NCBI GenBank assembly: GCA_029582155.1
Contig: CM055902.1
Span: 19,231,248-19,295,247, forward strand
From: Panopea generosa
Taxonomy: Eukaryota; Mollusca; Bivalvia; Adapedonta; Hiatellidae
DNA length: 64,000 nucleotides
Direction: 5' to 3'
Shown here: positions 25,843-35,667 of the stretch, one piece after another
How the letters are laid out: each line of letters opens with the position of its first letter
Position numbering within the stretch: the first letter of the stretch is position 1
The notes under the pieces: model-generated
Told to the model about the DNA's origin: nothing
Databases searched by the model: none
The model's input: only the letters and a program-made list of their open reading frames with translations
Made by a program: the position numbers and the translations under genes

Positions 25843-26534
25843 CACGTTAATGGGATGATCATGTCTCATATATACAAATATTTTATTTTGGAATGAATGA
25901 ATTGTAAGAGAATACTCAGCAACAAAATCGTTATAAAAGTTTATTTAAAATCATATAAGTACGAGACATTTAGATATTTTGTGTTTTGGATTTAAAACCA
26001 AATATAAAAATATATTAATGTCTGCATAAATATATATTATAAAGATACGCTTTCTATTCAATTTGCGCAGCTCGTGTGCATATCTATTACATTTGTTCAA
26101 AAGATATCGTCAGAGTTTTATAATATTATGCGTAATACTAGCTGTCATTCTTTGTACAATGACACCTGTTGAGTGTGCATAACCTCTTTAGTGCAGTACA
26201 TAAACACAAATCTAAACAAGTTTTAATGAAAACGTTGGTATAATATGTTACTGCATTTTCTCAAAAATAACTTGAGCTATGTAGATCTATAGCTTGCTTT
26301 TTTTTCCACCAAACCTGCCACGGAGTGGATCAGTATAAGGAAAATGGTTATACAAAATAATATAAGACTATTTATCACCATAAGGATTAGCATCAGAGAA
26401 TTCAGGGGGGGGGGGGGGGGGGGGGGGGGCTTCCCCTTCCCACAAACTCCTTGATACAAATACAGATACAAAAAGTAAAGAAAAGAGATTAAAAACGCTC
26501 AGGAAATGTGGAACATGAGATATAGGGAAGGAGG

Positions 26535-26565
<31 letters not shown>

Positions 26566-27176
26566 CCAGGCAGGTAGGCAGAGAGGAGACTAACTGGCTA
26601 AAAATGCAAATCTCTACAATAACATAATTGACTTGTTTACAAGTAGAGACAACCATAACCTTGTACTTTACTGCAGGTAAGGAAGCCTTGATATGCACAT
26701 TGTATTGTTAAATATCTGTTTTAAAACATATCGCGTTTTTCAATAGCGTACAAACATGACATGATCTGTAACAAATAGTTTATTAATGTTTTAGTGTTTA
26801 CTTTATTAAACATGAAACACTAGAAGGAATATAAAGCTTTAGATAATTGCGGTGTTACTAATCAAAGCAAAAAGATTTGTAAAACTGCTGCGTAATATAT
26901 CAGCTATTCACATTTATTAGCTTACTAAAATACTTTAAAGGGACACGCTGTAATTTTCACTTAAAACTATTTCTGAAAAGCATACAGACTTATTATGTAA
27001 AGTTACATTACCATAGCATATGTTAAGTCTTGTGTTGAAAAAAAAGTGCATAACTCTTGTAAATGGTTGAAAAACATTATATTTGGCAGATCTTCGACAG
27101 CAAGTGCAAATCATATAATTATTTCCTGAGTTGTATCGGAATGACAGAACTTGTTCCAAGTATATAAAGATGAATA
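25843..27176. other. Intron 1 with homopolymer and GA runs
   Basis: Mostly plain AT-rich sequence. It contains a run of 25 G at 26405-26429 and a GGGA/GA run at about 26525-26565. No gene or dispersed repeat is recognised. Confidence 0.6.
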
Positions 27177-27452
27177 CAGTAGAACTTCGATGGATCGAAC
27201 CCGACGGGACTGAACACAATAGTTTGAACGAAGAGTGTTAAAATACATTTAAATATGTTGGCTGGACCTAATTTCTAGTTCGACTCGGTGTTCTAGCAAT
27301 CGGAGGTAGAATAATAGAATTTAGATAGTATTTCGACCGGGCCCAGATAAGTGATTCAATGCAGAAAGCCCTTTTGAGAGCTTTGTGCATTACTTTCGAA
27401 CAATATTAAGTGATCACCTTTCTTAAGTGAACGCTTTATACAGGTTTGATTG
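27177..27452. mobile_element. Probable DNA-transposon MITE
   Basis: Starts TACAGTAGAACTTCGATGGA and ends ATACAGGTTTGATTGTA, with GATCGAACCCGACGGGACTG-type sequence at the left end. A CAGTAGAACTTCGAT start is a pattern often seen at the ends of pogo/Tigger-like elements. No transposase ORF; identity is tentative. Confidence 0.45.
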
Positions 27453-27719
27453 TACAAATATCCATTCAATTAAAATGGTGAAAGCATCACAATCTGCACT
27501 AATCCTATTTGGGTGACTTACCTTTCCCTTTCTCAACATATTTTCTGTCACCTAATGACAATGGTAAAAGTGCTAAAAGTGACCCAAAACAATCAATAAA
27601 TTCACAGTTTGACAAACTGAGTAAGGGTATTATAATAACAAACTTTATCAGTTTGGTAAAAAACTTGGTAAATGGCTTTATTTTTCAGTGAGTGTGTTTT
27701 TAACAATCCTATTAATTTT

Positions 27720-27965
27720 GGACTTGTGACAACCCAGGGTGGGTATTTTGACTACCCTGTAAATTCTACTGTGGGTATTTTGAATACCCTGTAAATTATA
27801 CTGTGGGTATTTTGAATACCCTGTAAATTCTACTGTGGGTATTTTGAATACCCTGAAAATTCTGCTGTGGGTATTTTGAATACCCTGAAAACTCTGCTGT
27901 GGGTATTTTGACTACTTTGCCATTTTTGAGGTGTGGGTATTTTGACAATGGGTATTTTGACATAC
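27720..27965 (-). repeat. 32-bp tandem hairpin repeat G, inverted copy
   Basis: Reverse complement of the array at 22607-22845, including the GACTTGTGACAACCCAGGGT flank. The two copies flank about 4.9 kb in opposite orientation inside dipeptidase intron 1. Confidence 0.85.
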
Positions 27966-28017
27966 ACTCCTGCAGAGAGCCATAAATCACACTCTTGTGC
28001 TAATGAAGGGCAATATA

Positions 28018-28290
28018 ACATAAGATTATGTAAGAACTTTCTGTGCTCATTAAGGACAGGACACCAAATAATCCTATAGTTACCAAAAAACATATGATAA
28101 GTAACACTAGTTACCAAAGACATATAGTGGGTTACAAATGGACAAAATGCCTGTAAGAATAATTGATAAACAGTTAGTTACCAAAAGTTACCAAAGATAT
28201 ATAGCAAGTAACTACAGTTAACCACAGTTACCAAAGACATATAGTGGGTTAAAAATGGACATACTTGTGCAGAGGTGCACATTTTGGGCC
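28018..28290 (-). repeat. Dispersed repeat E, inverted copy
   Basis: Reverse complement of 13570-13818: AGTTACCAAAGACATATAGT units, then GCAGAGGTGCACATTTTGGG. It sits directly beside inverted repeat G and repeat F, so the three may be parts of one larger composite element. Confidence 0.75.
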
Positions 28291-28324
28291 ATATATGGTT
28301 CTGTAGACAGTCAGTTCAAAGTTC

Positions 28325-28465
28325 AGCCTAATAACCCTGATATTGCTATTAAAAAAAGTAAAAAATGGGACCGGATGGACCATGCTAAATGGTGCCGGAT
28401 AATCTTTGGGCCGGATTCTCCATGGCCGTTTAGTAGTGGGGCCGGAATTTCCAGGTTCCCACGTT
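28325..28465 (+). repeat. Dispersed repeat F, second copy
   Basis: Matches 22345-22460: CTGATATTGCTATTAAAAAA, ACCGGATGGACCATGC, GGGCCGGATTCTCCATGGCC. Within 0.5 kb of the dipeptidase start codon. Confidence 0.65.
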
Positions 28466-28775
28466 TCAAACAAAGCTGTCATACATGAAATTTAATAAAA
28501 AAAAACTCCACTAGTGCTAACAGAGAATTCGGCGTAAATTGCCATTGTCCAGTGCTGCCTACTTTTATACTATGACTCCGACCGTTGAGTGTCAAAACAT
28601 ATACTATCCGATTAAAAAGGTACGTCCGAAATAGGCATACTCACATACTTTCGGTTCGGTCCAAAGTTCATTTTTCACTTTCTTTGTTATTTAATCAAAC
28701 TTAACTTGTTTGGTTAATTAAAGAATATGGTATAATGTGTAAAATATAAGACAATATGCTTACTGTTATACTTAC

Positions 28776-28792
28776 TTAAATAAGTTATCCAT
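28776..28792 (-). CDS. CNDP2: CNDP2-like dipeptidase, coding exon 1 (17 nt)
   Basis: This gene encodes a cytosolic zinc- or manganese-dependent dipeptidase of peptidase family M20, which hydrolyses small peptides such as Cys-Gly and other dipeptides. ATG at 28792 reads MDNLF plus two bases of a split lysine codon, then donor GTAAGT. The phase fits exon 2, which supplies the third base, giving MDNLFKRIDSNEAVYIKR, closely matching the family's short N-terminus before the first conserved block. Exons 1-5 join in frame for 183 residues with no stop, against about 475 for the full family protein. No signal peptide is seen, as expected for CNDP2 rather than secreted CNDP1. Intron 1 is about 12.9 kb. 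The exon is tiny and rests on phase, splice-site strength and N-terminal similarity together. Confidence 0.82.
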
Positions 28793-28900
28793 TCTTTCAC
28801 AAGATATTAGGCTGTCTGTGTTGCGGCGATCTTTTCTCTTACCCTTTTTCACGTGACTCAGCTGACCATGAAATCTGAATCACGTGATTTGCTAAGCCAT
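28793..28900. promoter_or_regulatory. Candidate promoter with two E-boxes and a MARE/ARE site
   Basis: Just upstream of the dipeptidase ATG lie two TCACGTGA palindromes (28849-28856 and 28880-28887). The first overlaps TGACTCAGC (28854-28862), which fits the core of AP-1/Maf/NRF2-type elements. TCACGTGA is the site of bHLH-ZIP factors of the USF and MiT/TFE type. The GXYLT gene runs the other way from about 29-32.9 kb, so this could be a shared bidirectional promoter. No TATA box is obvious. The binding assignments are inferred from motif match only. Confidence 0.5.
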
Positions 28901-30520
28901 CTCAACAGTCGACACTTGATCAATACAAAGGTTATCTTCTTGTTTTAATGGTGTGTACTTACTTGCTTCATTATCTTATATTTAAAAACAACACCGTGCA
29001 ATACTGTATTAAAAATGTTTTCTAATATTTTGATGTCATTAGTTTTCGCGCCTAAACAATGAGTAGATCTCGATGTTTTTTACTTGTTTGTGAAAATGTT
29101 TTGTTTACAAGTAGTTTGCAGCCTTATTTTAATCCAGATGTTTCACTATATATGTCGCTGGAACGTGCAAATGGATTTGTAAGACTGCATTTTTTTAATA
29201 CTGTTCTTGCAAACAATGGAACTGAAAAATGCAGCTTATGTAACCATATATATACCTAATACCGCGATATACCTATTACCGCGAATGCCCGTATAAAAAC
29301 AATCTGGGAAGACATGCGCAAAGCTCCAACTTCCGTTAGCGTCGGCATTTGTTTGCATTTCGTATCGGCAACTGTTTATTACTCCACATACTTGAGTAAC
29401 CTTATTACTGTTTATTATTGACGCCATTCTTTACATGGTTGAAAAAAAAATAGACTCGCGGTATAAGGTATGACCTGTATACATCATGTCTCAGTCGGTT
29501 TGTTTTTATTTCATGACTGACTGCATATTTTTCTTGTCGTGTTACATTGATGCCCAACATGGGACTGTGACTTACATGTATTCTGAGATGATGTAACCAC
29601 ACCATTGATTGTTTGTTCTTTATTCTGTAGTAAATAATAAAAGTTTGAAGGCTTTTCATTCATAGAGAGACCCAAATGAAAGAAGTGAAACTTAACATTT
29701 TACTGTTTGTCAACCTCTGCATTACCAAAATATGATGAGAAAAGTAGGGGTCATGTGTCATATAAAATATTTTTTTCTGCTCAGTGTGTACACTGTTGAC
29801 AAAGTGAAAGTAGACTACAGAAATCATGTATTCATAACCAAATTTCCAAGCATCATTCAATTTTTTTTCATAATTCACAGGCAACTGATTTTTTTACATA
29901 TACTGTAAGTTGTATCTAATCTTAGATGTTTAAACATGTTTCGACCATGCAAAATGATCTTGAATTAAAGATGTTGAGGTTTGAAGGGAAATTTCTCGTG
30001 ATTTATCGTTATTTTAGCTGCAGTATACAAATTTTGTAGTCAAAAATAACTTCAACAATTTTAAACATAAATTGCTTGGAATGGTATTGTTTTAATGAGA
30101 ATTTCATTCTGCATTGTACGAATTTTGATTTGTGTTCCTGAGATGAATGGAACTTAAGATAATTGAAAACGAGATATTGCGAGAATTTGTGTGAATACGC
30201 GAGCGTTCACAAAATCTCAATCATTTGCCTTTCCTTCTCTTTATAATTCCTTGTCAAAATACATCAATAATGCCATTAAAATAAAAAAAATAGCATAAAA
30301 GTAAGGAAAATGCATTTTTAAAGAAGAAGAAACGAGGATTATTTATAACAGCCATTATGCAAACTGCCCCATGGAAATACTTCCTTTTTCCAATGGTGGT
30401 ACTATGCCAGAAACATTCACATGATTCTCTGGCATATGAAAATATGGGGAAGAATTCTAAATTTGTGAGGGAATATATCACAGTGTCACTATGTACATAA
30501 CCTGTTAGGAGAGAAACATA
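28901..30520. other. Intergenic / GXYLT 5' region, nothing certain
   Basis: No repeat family is recognised. A non-coding first exon of GXYLT is expected in this area because the exon carrying its ATG begins with an acceptor. One possible donor is GGTGTGTAC near 28951, but nothing fixes it. The 66-codon ORF at 29059 has no recognised motif. Confidence 0.4.
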
Positions 30521-30524
30521 TGTA

Positions 30525-30605
30525 AGCAGTTTGCTGGCTCAATCGGAAGAGCATTCGCTCTACAAGCACAATGTCTGGAGCTCGAATCCAGGACTGGCTA
30601 CATAT
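30525..30605 (+). repeat. tRNA-like SINE head
   Basis: GCTGGCTCAATCGGAAGAGC is a good A-box and D-arm, and GGAGCTCGAATCCAGG a B-box at normal spacing. It looks like an eroded tRNA-derived SINE head without a clear body. Confidence 0.55.
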
Positions 30606-30839
30606 TTTTCTCATCCTTTTACACATGTATGCCAAATATCAAGTGGGTTAAAATTCGACTAGTCCTGGTAGAACTCTTGGCACAGACTAGTAATTTTGTA
30701 AAATTTGCAAGATTAAAAAGAAATATAAGACTGTATCGCATCAAACATAGTAAAGAAGAGTAAATATAATGATACCAAATGTCAGATAATCCCAGGCAGC
30801 TAAATGCTACAGTATAAACATTAATTTTTAGCTCATCTG

Positions 30840-31710
30840 AGCATTAAGCTCAAGGTGAGCTACTCTGATCTCCTGTTGTTGTCGTCTGTCATATTCTTTT
30901 TTGTTGTGTACACTCAAGCACCCACATTTTTCATTGGATCTTAACTAAACTTATATAGTAGTTATATAACCATAATATCTCAGACAAGTTCTTGAACTGG
31001 CCAATTCGGATTATTACTGTCAGACTTATGACCCTAACATTAAGAAATTGACTATTTAACCTTGTGTGCACCTTAGCACTGGCATTTTCCATTTAATTCT
31101 CACAAAACTTGCATGGTAGTTATATTACCATAATATCTCGGACAAGTTCTTGATCTGGACATATTTGATTATTAATCTCAAAGTTATGGCCCTTGAAGCT
31201 TAAAAAAATGCACTTTTTGACCGTGTGTGTGCACTCTAGCACCCACATTTTTCATTTGATCCTCGTCAAACTTGCACAGTATTTACATAGCCATAATATC
31301 TCAGACAGGTTCTTGAACTGGCCAAATCAGGTAATTAATGTCTGAGAAATGGCCCTTGAATCATCAAAAAATGCATTATTTGACCTTATGTGCACTCTAG
31401 CAACCTCATCTTTCATTTTGATCCTCATCAAACTTACATAGTAGTTATATAACCATGATAATCTTGGACAACTTCTTGAACTGGCCAAATCGGGTAATTA
31501 ATGTTTTAGTTATGGCTCTTGAATCAAAAAAAAATTGCATTATTTGACCTTGTGTGCATTTTAGTACTCACAGTTTTCACTTGATGTCCACCAAATTTAC
31601 ATAGTAGTTGTATAGCCATAGTAACTTTGACAAGTTCTTGAACTGGTCAAACTGTCTTCGGAATTGTCTCTGCCACAGGTGAGTGATTTAGGGCCATTCT
31701 GACCCTATTG
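30840..31710 (+). repeat. Five-copy 162-bp tandem repeat in a dispersed element
   Basis: Five copies, starting near 30903, 31062, 31222, 31386 and 31550, of a 159-164 bp unit. Shared phrases are CACCCACATTTTTCATTTGA, CATAGTAGTTATATAACCAT and ACAAGTTCTTGAACTGGCCA. The array is bounded by CAAGGTGAGCTACTCTGATC at left and CCACAGGTGAGTGATTTAGG at right. The end motif matches the repeat at 7335. Non-coding. Confidence 0.8.
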
Positions 31711-31869
31711 TTAATGGACACTGCCATTCGCTGGAACCAACTACCAGATAATGTCGTGCATGCAGATTCCTTGTCCAAGACTGCCCTAAGCAGGCTTCTC
31801 CATAGGCCATTAAAGCACAGGGGCACCTTGGCACTTGACTATCAGAAATGGTATTCCCCTAGCGCTTGA
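31711..31869 (+). pseudogene. LINE ORF2 C-terminus relic
   Basis: A 52-codon frame with DTAIRWNQLPDNVVHADSLS followed by KTALSRLLH and ending at a TGA at 31867. The 'WNxLPxxVVxAxSLxxFKxxL' pattern is the typical extreme C-terminus of CR1/L2/Jockey-type non-LTR retrotransposon polyproteins. Everything 5' of it is replaced by the 162-bp repeat element, so it is a 5'-truncated insertion or a 3' end carried within the composite. Confidence 0.65.
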
Positions 31870-32512
31870 ATTCTATAAAAATAAATTCAAAAGCTTACTT
31901 TCCTCTAAATCATTATTATTTTGCATATCTTTTCTCTTTTTAATGCCTAAAATGAAACGTACTAAATATGATCACTTTAAATGATTTACTAGTGAAATAT
32001 ATTTCAATGATTGACTTACACAGCGCTTGAAAATGTGTTGAAGGTGTTTACGCACTCTTACCCCAGCGCTTGCACTCCTTTCTGTGGAGAACCCTGGGCA
32101 ATAAGATCACCATCATAGCAGCGTATATAAACTTAGAATAAATTTGCTATTAAGCTGGACAAAAATAAACCTGTGTTTAGGGTTACTGATGGACCCTAAA
32201 ATTGAGTCCCAACCCAAGGGTTTTTTCTTATTGCTCTCATAATAAGTTTTTTATAGAACAGAAAAACAAGTTAAAATCAATTTACTAATAATAGTTCAAT
32301 AGTATGACATTTTGTCAATGAAATAAAAATTAGATAAGAAAAGACCCTATTTATTTTGGTCGAGTAACCCTAAACACAGATTTTTTCTGCTGACTTTACT
32401 ATTATTTTTACCCCTGAGTCCTGACATTTAGCTTTCCTAAATGTTGCTGCAATTGTATTGAACAGTTTTTCTGTCGGTCCAAAATTTATTATTAATTAAC
32501 ACTCTACTAGAG

Positions 32513-32750
32513 ATCCTCCGTGGCGGAGTTGTCCAAGGCGCCATCTCAAGATCACTTACCTCTCACCGCTAAGGTTGTAGGCTTGAGTCCTGCTCGCTTT
32601 ATGTGAGAAAGTTTGCCAGTTACTTGTGGAAGGATGGTTGTTCAACTCAGATTCATTCTGAGGTCTTCCACCACTACAACTGGATTAACAAACTTATATA
32701 ACCTGAAATGTGTTGAAAATGGTAATAAGCCCTATTCAAACAAAAAAAAG
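32513..32750 (+). repeat. SINE-B, best copy, tRNA-Leu(CAA)-like head
   Basis: Starts CCGTGGCGGAGTTGTCCAAG then GCGCCATCTCAAGATC, resembling tRNA-Leu(CAA), a class II tRNA with a long variable arm, then GTTGTAGGCTTGAGTCC as B box. The body contains AGAAAGTTTGCCAGTTACTT and ATTCATTCTGAGGTCTTCC, and the end phrase is CCTGAAATGTGTTGAAAATG. It lies immediately upstream of the first coding exon of GXYLT. Confidence 0.8.
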
Positions 32751-32874
32751 TAAAATAACACTGTACTCATTATTTTAATGTGTGTTTTTTAATGTATTTT
32801 CTCTTCTTTTCCATAGAAAAAAGAAGAAAATCTGCTGTCACTTAATTTTTAAATTTAATAAATTCAATTTTCAA

Positions 32875-33158
32875 ATGAAGTGGAAAATGTTTTTTAAGTT
32901 GGGATTGACAGTGATTATATTTGTGGCAGTGTACATGTATTATGCTATCAACAATCTGGACTCGACAGACATCATAGGAACCAAGGAGGAAAGTTTTGAA
33001 GTAAATGTAAAAAAGACTGTGGAAATTGATGAGACAGAAAAATCAAAAAGGAAAAATGATGAAATCGATGACTTAAAAGTGAAAGACAATGCCCAGGAAC
33101 CTGAAGATAAACAAAGGGATGCAGAACCTGAGATGCCAAAACAAACTGTTGAAACAAG
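32875..33158 (+). CDS. GXYLT: GXYLT exon 1: glucoside xylosyltransferase, start
   Basis: The gene encodes a GT8 family glycosyltransferase that transfers xylose from UDP-xylose to O-linked glucose on EGF repeats of Notch-type proteins in the secretory pathway. Seven exons (284, 166, 141, 193, 150, 173 and 153 nt) total 1260 nt: 419 residues plus stop, close to the roughly 440 of human GXYLT1/2. This exon gives a short cytosolic tail, one membrane anchor (about residues 6-24, LGLTVIIFVAVYMYYAI) and a charged Lys/Glu/Asp stem to about residue 94. That is type II topology. The ATG at 32875 is preferred over an in-frame one at 32782 because an acceptor (CTTTTCCATAG, ending 32816) falls between them and because MKWKMFF directly precedes the anchor. 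The donor GTAAGG splits an arginine codon. Whether it corresponds to GXYLT1 or GXYLT2 cannot be decided. Confidence 0.93.
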
Positions 33159-33349
33159 GTAAGGTCATGACAGTCTATGAACCTTCATGCAGAAGGTAAT
33201 GGATTCAGTTCAGTCACCGGCTAGGTCATGTATACCAAAACTTGAAATATAAATTGTTGTATATCACATCTGTTTTAGTATTGATACTGCTGAAATTGCA
33301 AAGTTAACTTTGTTTTTTAGTTTTCGGTATTCTAGATCCTGATCCGGGC

Positions 33350-33580
33350 CCAGTTAGCTCAGTCAGTAAACAGCCTGACTATCAATCTAGGGGTTATGAA
33401 TTTGAATCTCACTCGTTTGTCACTCACAACTGATTAAAGTAGGAAAGTTATCAGTTACTTCAGGATATGATGTGCTTGGGTACTGATTAGGATTCCAGGA
33501 AAGAATGGTTATGTTGACTGATCGTCTGATTTCACCCAAGTCGCCCTCTAGCATGGTCCCTGCGTAATAATACTTTTGCA
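33350..33580 (+). repeat. SINE-C copy in GXYLT intron 1
   Basis: Head CCCAGTTAGCTCAGTCAGTA with GTTATGAATTTGAATCTC as B box, and body AGTAGGAAAGTTATCAGTTA. Same family as 13010 and 50480, here in plus orientation. The 3' tail is truncated near GTCGCCCTCTAGCATGGTCC. Confidence 0.75.
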
Positions 33581-33694
33581 GCCCAGATTTGTGATGCTGT
33601 ATACTAATACATGTATGTATTCTACTGAACTTGTATCTGGGTATAACACACTTGAATATTATCCCCTTATCCCTGATTGATGCATAGCAAGGGG

Positions 33695-33835
33695 GTCCAT
33701 TGTGATCTAAGGCGCCATCTCAAGATCACTTGCCTCTCACCGCTAGGGTCATAGGTTCAAAAAGATTTTTCTTCACCAATAAAACTGGATATGCCAAATG
33801 TGTTGTAAATTGCATTTTACCTAATTAAAAAAAAA
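33695..33835 (+). repeat. SINE-B fragment in GXYLT intron 1
   Basis: Matches the SINE-B head (AAGGCGCCATCTCAAGATCA, CTCACCGCTAGGGTCATAGG) and then jumps to the 3' end (AAAACTGGATATGCCAAATG), so the middle of the body is deleted. Ends in an A-rich tail just before exon 2. Confidence 0.7.
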
Positions 33836-33883
33836 ACGATGCATAGCAATCATCTTTTTAATTTCATTAAAACTTTATTCCAG

Positions 33884-34049
33884 GAAGTCCCGCCACTGGA
33901 GGGAGGGCTTACACTTGTCTGTCGTCTGCTGCGGTGACAGAGTGGCGGAGACTGTCGTGATGTTTAAATCTGCCGTACTGTTCACAAAGTCTCTGCTTGT
34001 CTTCCATATATTTGCCGATACTGACTTACAGAAAGAGCTTCAAGAACAA
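33884..34049 (+). CDS. GXYLT: GXYLT exon 2
   Basis: Acceptor TTTATTCCAG, donor GTATGT. Residues 95 (split)-150. Contains LHLSVVCCGDRVAETVVMFK and LLVFHIFAD, the first beta-strand and nucleotide-sugar side of the GT8 fold. The human counterpart reads LAVVACGERLEET and LQFHIFAE. Phase fits both neighbours. Confidence 0.94.
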
Positions 34050-34283
34050 GTATGTGAAATATACTTTATTTTCAAACTAATCAAATATTAAAAATCGCTC
34101 TTACTTGTTGACACTTCTTAGCAATTTACATTCACATGCGTTTAGATTTTAGTAAGTTGCTTCAGTTCCGAAAATAAAAAAATGATAGAATTAGTGTAAG
34201 ATTAATGTTTAATAGGGCACCTGTTCTCTATGTTAATTAAATTAATACATTGTAATACATTGATGAACAGAGATTTAAATAGT

Positions 34284-34907
34284 TAAACCTGTCTTAAGCA
34301 GCCAGTCGAGGGAAAGAGGCATCTCCTATTCGTCTGATATTTTTAGGATAAAATATTTAATACTGATTATTTAAATGCTGTCATATAAATAAAATTATTT
34401 TATGATCATTGTGTTCAGAAACAGGACTGTGTTCTTTTCTGCTTCTGCAATGCGTGTTTTACAGTCAGAATGTGAAGTGCTGTTGTTGTCGATTAAATTA
34501 CATCCTGCTTTAAAGCGACAACAACTATCCTAAATCTGATCAATTCCAAGCAACAATAACAAATCTTCGGATTTCTAGAAATCAGTGCGTTCCGAAACTA
34601 ACCAGAGTTGGTTTCACTAAAATCAATCACGAATGCAATTGTTTGTATACAAACATTTTTCAACACTTAGAAAGAAACAAATGTTGTTGTAGAAAATCAC
34701 ACCCATTTCTTCAAGTTCCATGGGGATCTTGCAGACTAGATGCAGTTTTTTGTAGACAAAAATGTATTGGTGAGGCTTCTAAGTCAGGTTGTTGCTTAAT
34801 AAAGGCTAATTTGCTCTGTAAGTTAAGAAATGGAAAAAAGCAGATTTGGCTGCTTAAGACAAATAGCTGCTAAATAGAGGTGACCACTTACTCAGGTTTG
34901 ACTGTAT
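34284..34907. mobile_element. MITE (CAGTCAAACCTG family) split by an insertion
   Basis: The left part (about 34284-34322, AAACCTGTCTTAAGCAGCCA) and right part (about 34786-34907, ending CTCAGGTTTGACTGTA) together make one element of the family at 18256. About 460 bp of unrelated DNA lies between them. A nested insertion is the simplest reading; the inserted DNA is not recognised. Confidence 0.55.
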
Positions 34908-34990
34908 CTAGAATTACAGATTATTATATATATTTGTTCTAAGACAGGTTTTAAAGTACACGTCTGTGTATATAATAGAGGAGGCTGTTA

Positions 34991-35514
34991 CACGCCTTGT
35001 GATCTCCCAAACCATCACATAAATGTGATGCAATAAAATGTTCTGTAGCATTTCCTGTGGTGGTCCGGACACAAGAATATTGACAACAAAGATGAGTCGT
35101 CTTCAATGTTTCCATATTTTTCTTGTGCTTAAAAAGAAAATAAAAAAATCGGGAAATGTTGTACAATATTTATGCATACCCTGTTCACGCATACAGGTTC
35201 TTTTCAGATATGATACTTTGTTTGTAATCACTTCTGGAAACAAAATGGCCGTTGCAATTTTGTATATTTTCGGCATGACAAGTGGTAATTTCTTACCAGT
35301 TGCTCGAAGGATTGTAACTTGAATTGGCTTTAAATTGCCTATTGTATATGCCCGAGAAAGTGTTGTATTAAATAACGTCACATGCACTTCATTTTCGAGA
35401 GCAAATGGATTTTGTACAGGTCAATATTTCTTGTGACCTGACCATCACCGGAAATGGTACTGAACATTTTATTGCATCACATTTAGCTGATGGTTTGGAA
35501 GATTACCAGGCATG
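34991..35514. mobile_element. Foldback element with about 100-bp inverted arms
   Basis: The left arm 34991-35089 and right arm 35411-35514 are inverted copies. For example CATCACATAAATGTGATGCA at left pairs with TGCATCACATTTAGCTGATG at right, and AGAATATTGAC with GTCAATATTTCT. The centre (about 320 bp) has no convincing ORF. The right arm ends 12 nt before GXYLT exon 3, so the branch point region of that intron lies inside the element. Confidence 0.8.
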
Positions 35515-35526
35515 TTTTATTTACAG

Positions 35527-35667
35527 CTTGATTTCTGGCCACCAAAGTTCAGAGAAAAGGTAGAATATCATATTTACAACATAACATTTCCACCAAGTGA
35601 GGACGGTAAAATGGATAAATGGCGGACCATATTTAAACCGTGCGCTGCTCAGCGACTATTTATTCCA
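35527..35667 (+). CDS. GXYLT: GXYLT exon 3
   Basis: 141-nt exon, phase 0 on both sides, acceptor TTATTTACAG and donor GTAAGT. Residues 151-197 with YNITFPPSEDGKMDKWRTIF and FKPCAAQRLFIP. The last block is diagnostic of GXYLT (human LFKPCASQRLFLP). Confidence 0.95.

Noticed and set aside
27509-27691. 60-codon ORF as an exon
   Set aside because: No recognised family, no supporting neighbours, and it lies in an intron filled with repeats.
29059-29259. 66-codon ORF as a gene near the shared promoter
   Set aside because: No motif; could overlap a GXYLT 5' untranslated exon but nothing supports coding.
30525-30605. Functional tRNA gene
   Set aside because: A and B boxes are present but no pairing acceptor stem or clean anticodon arm was found; it fits a SINE head. 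The same applies to 24640, 41007, 45992 and 45430.
32782-32874. Upstream in-frame ATG of GXYLT at 32782
   Set aside because: A splice acceptor lies between it and 32875, and the added residues are lysine-rich junk before the membrane anchor.
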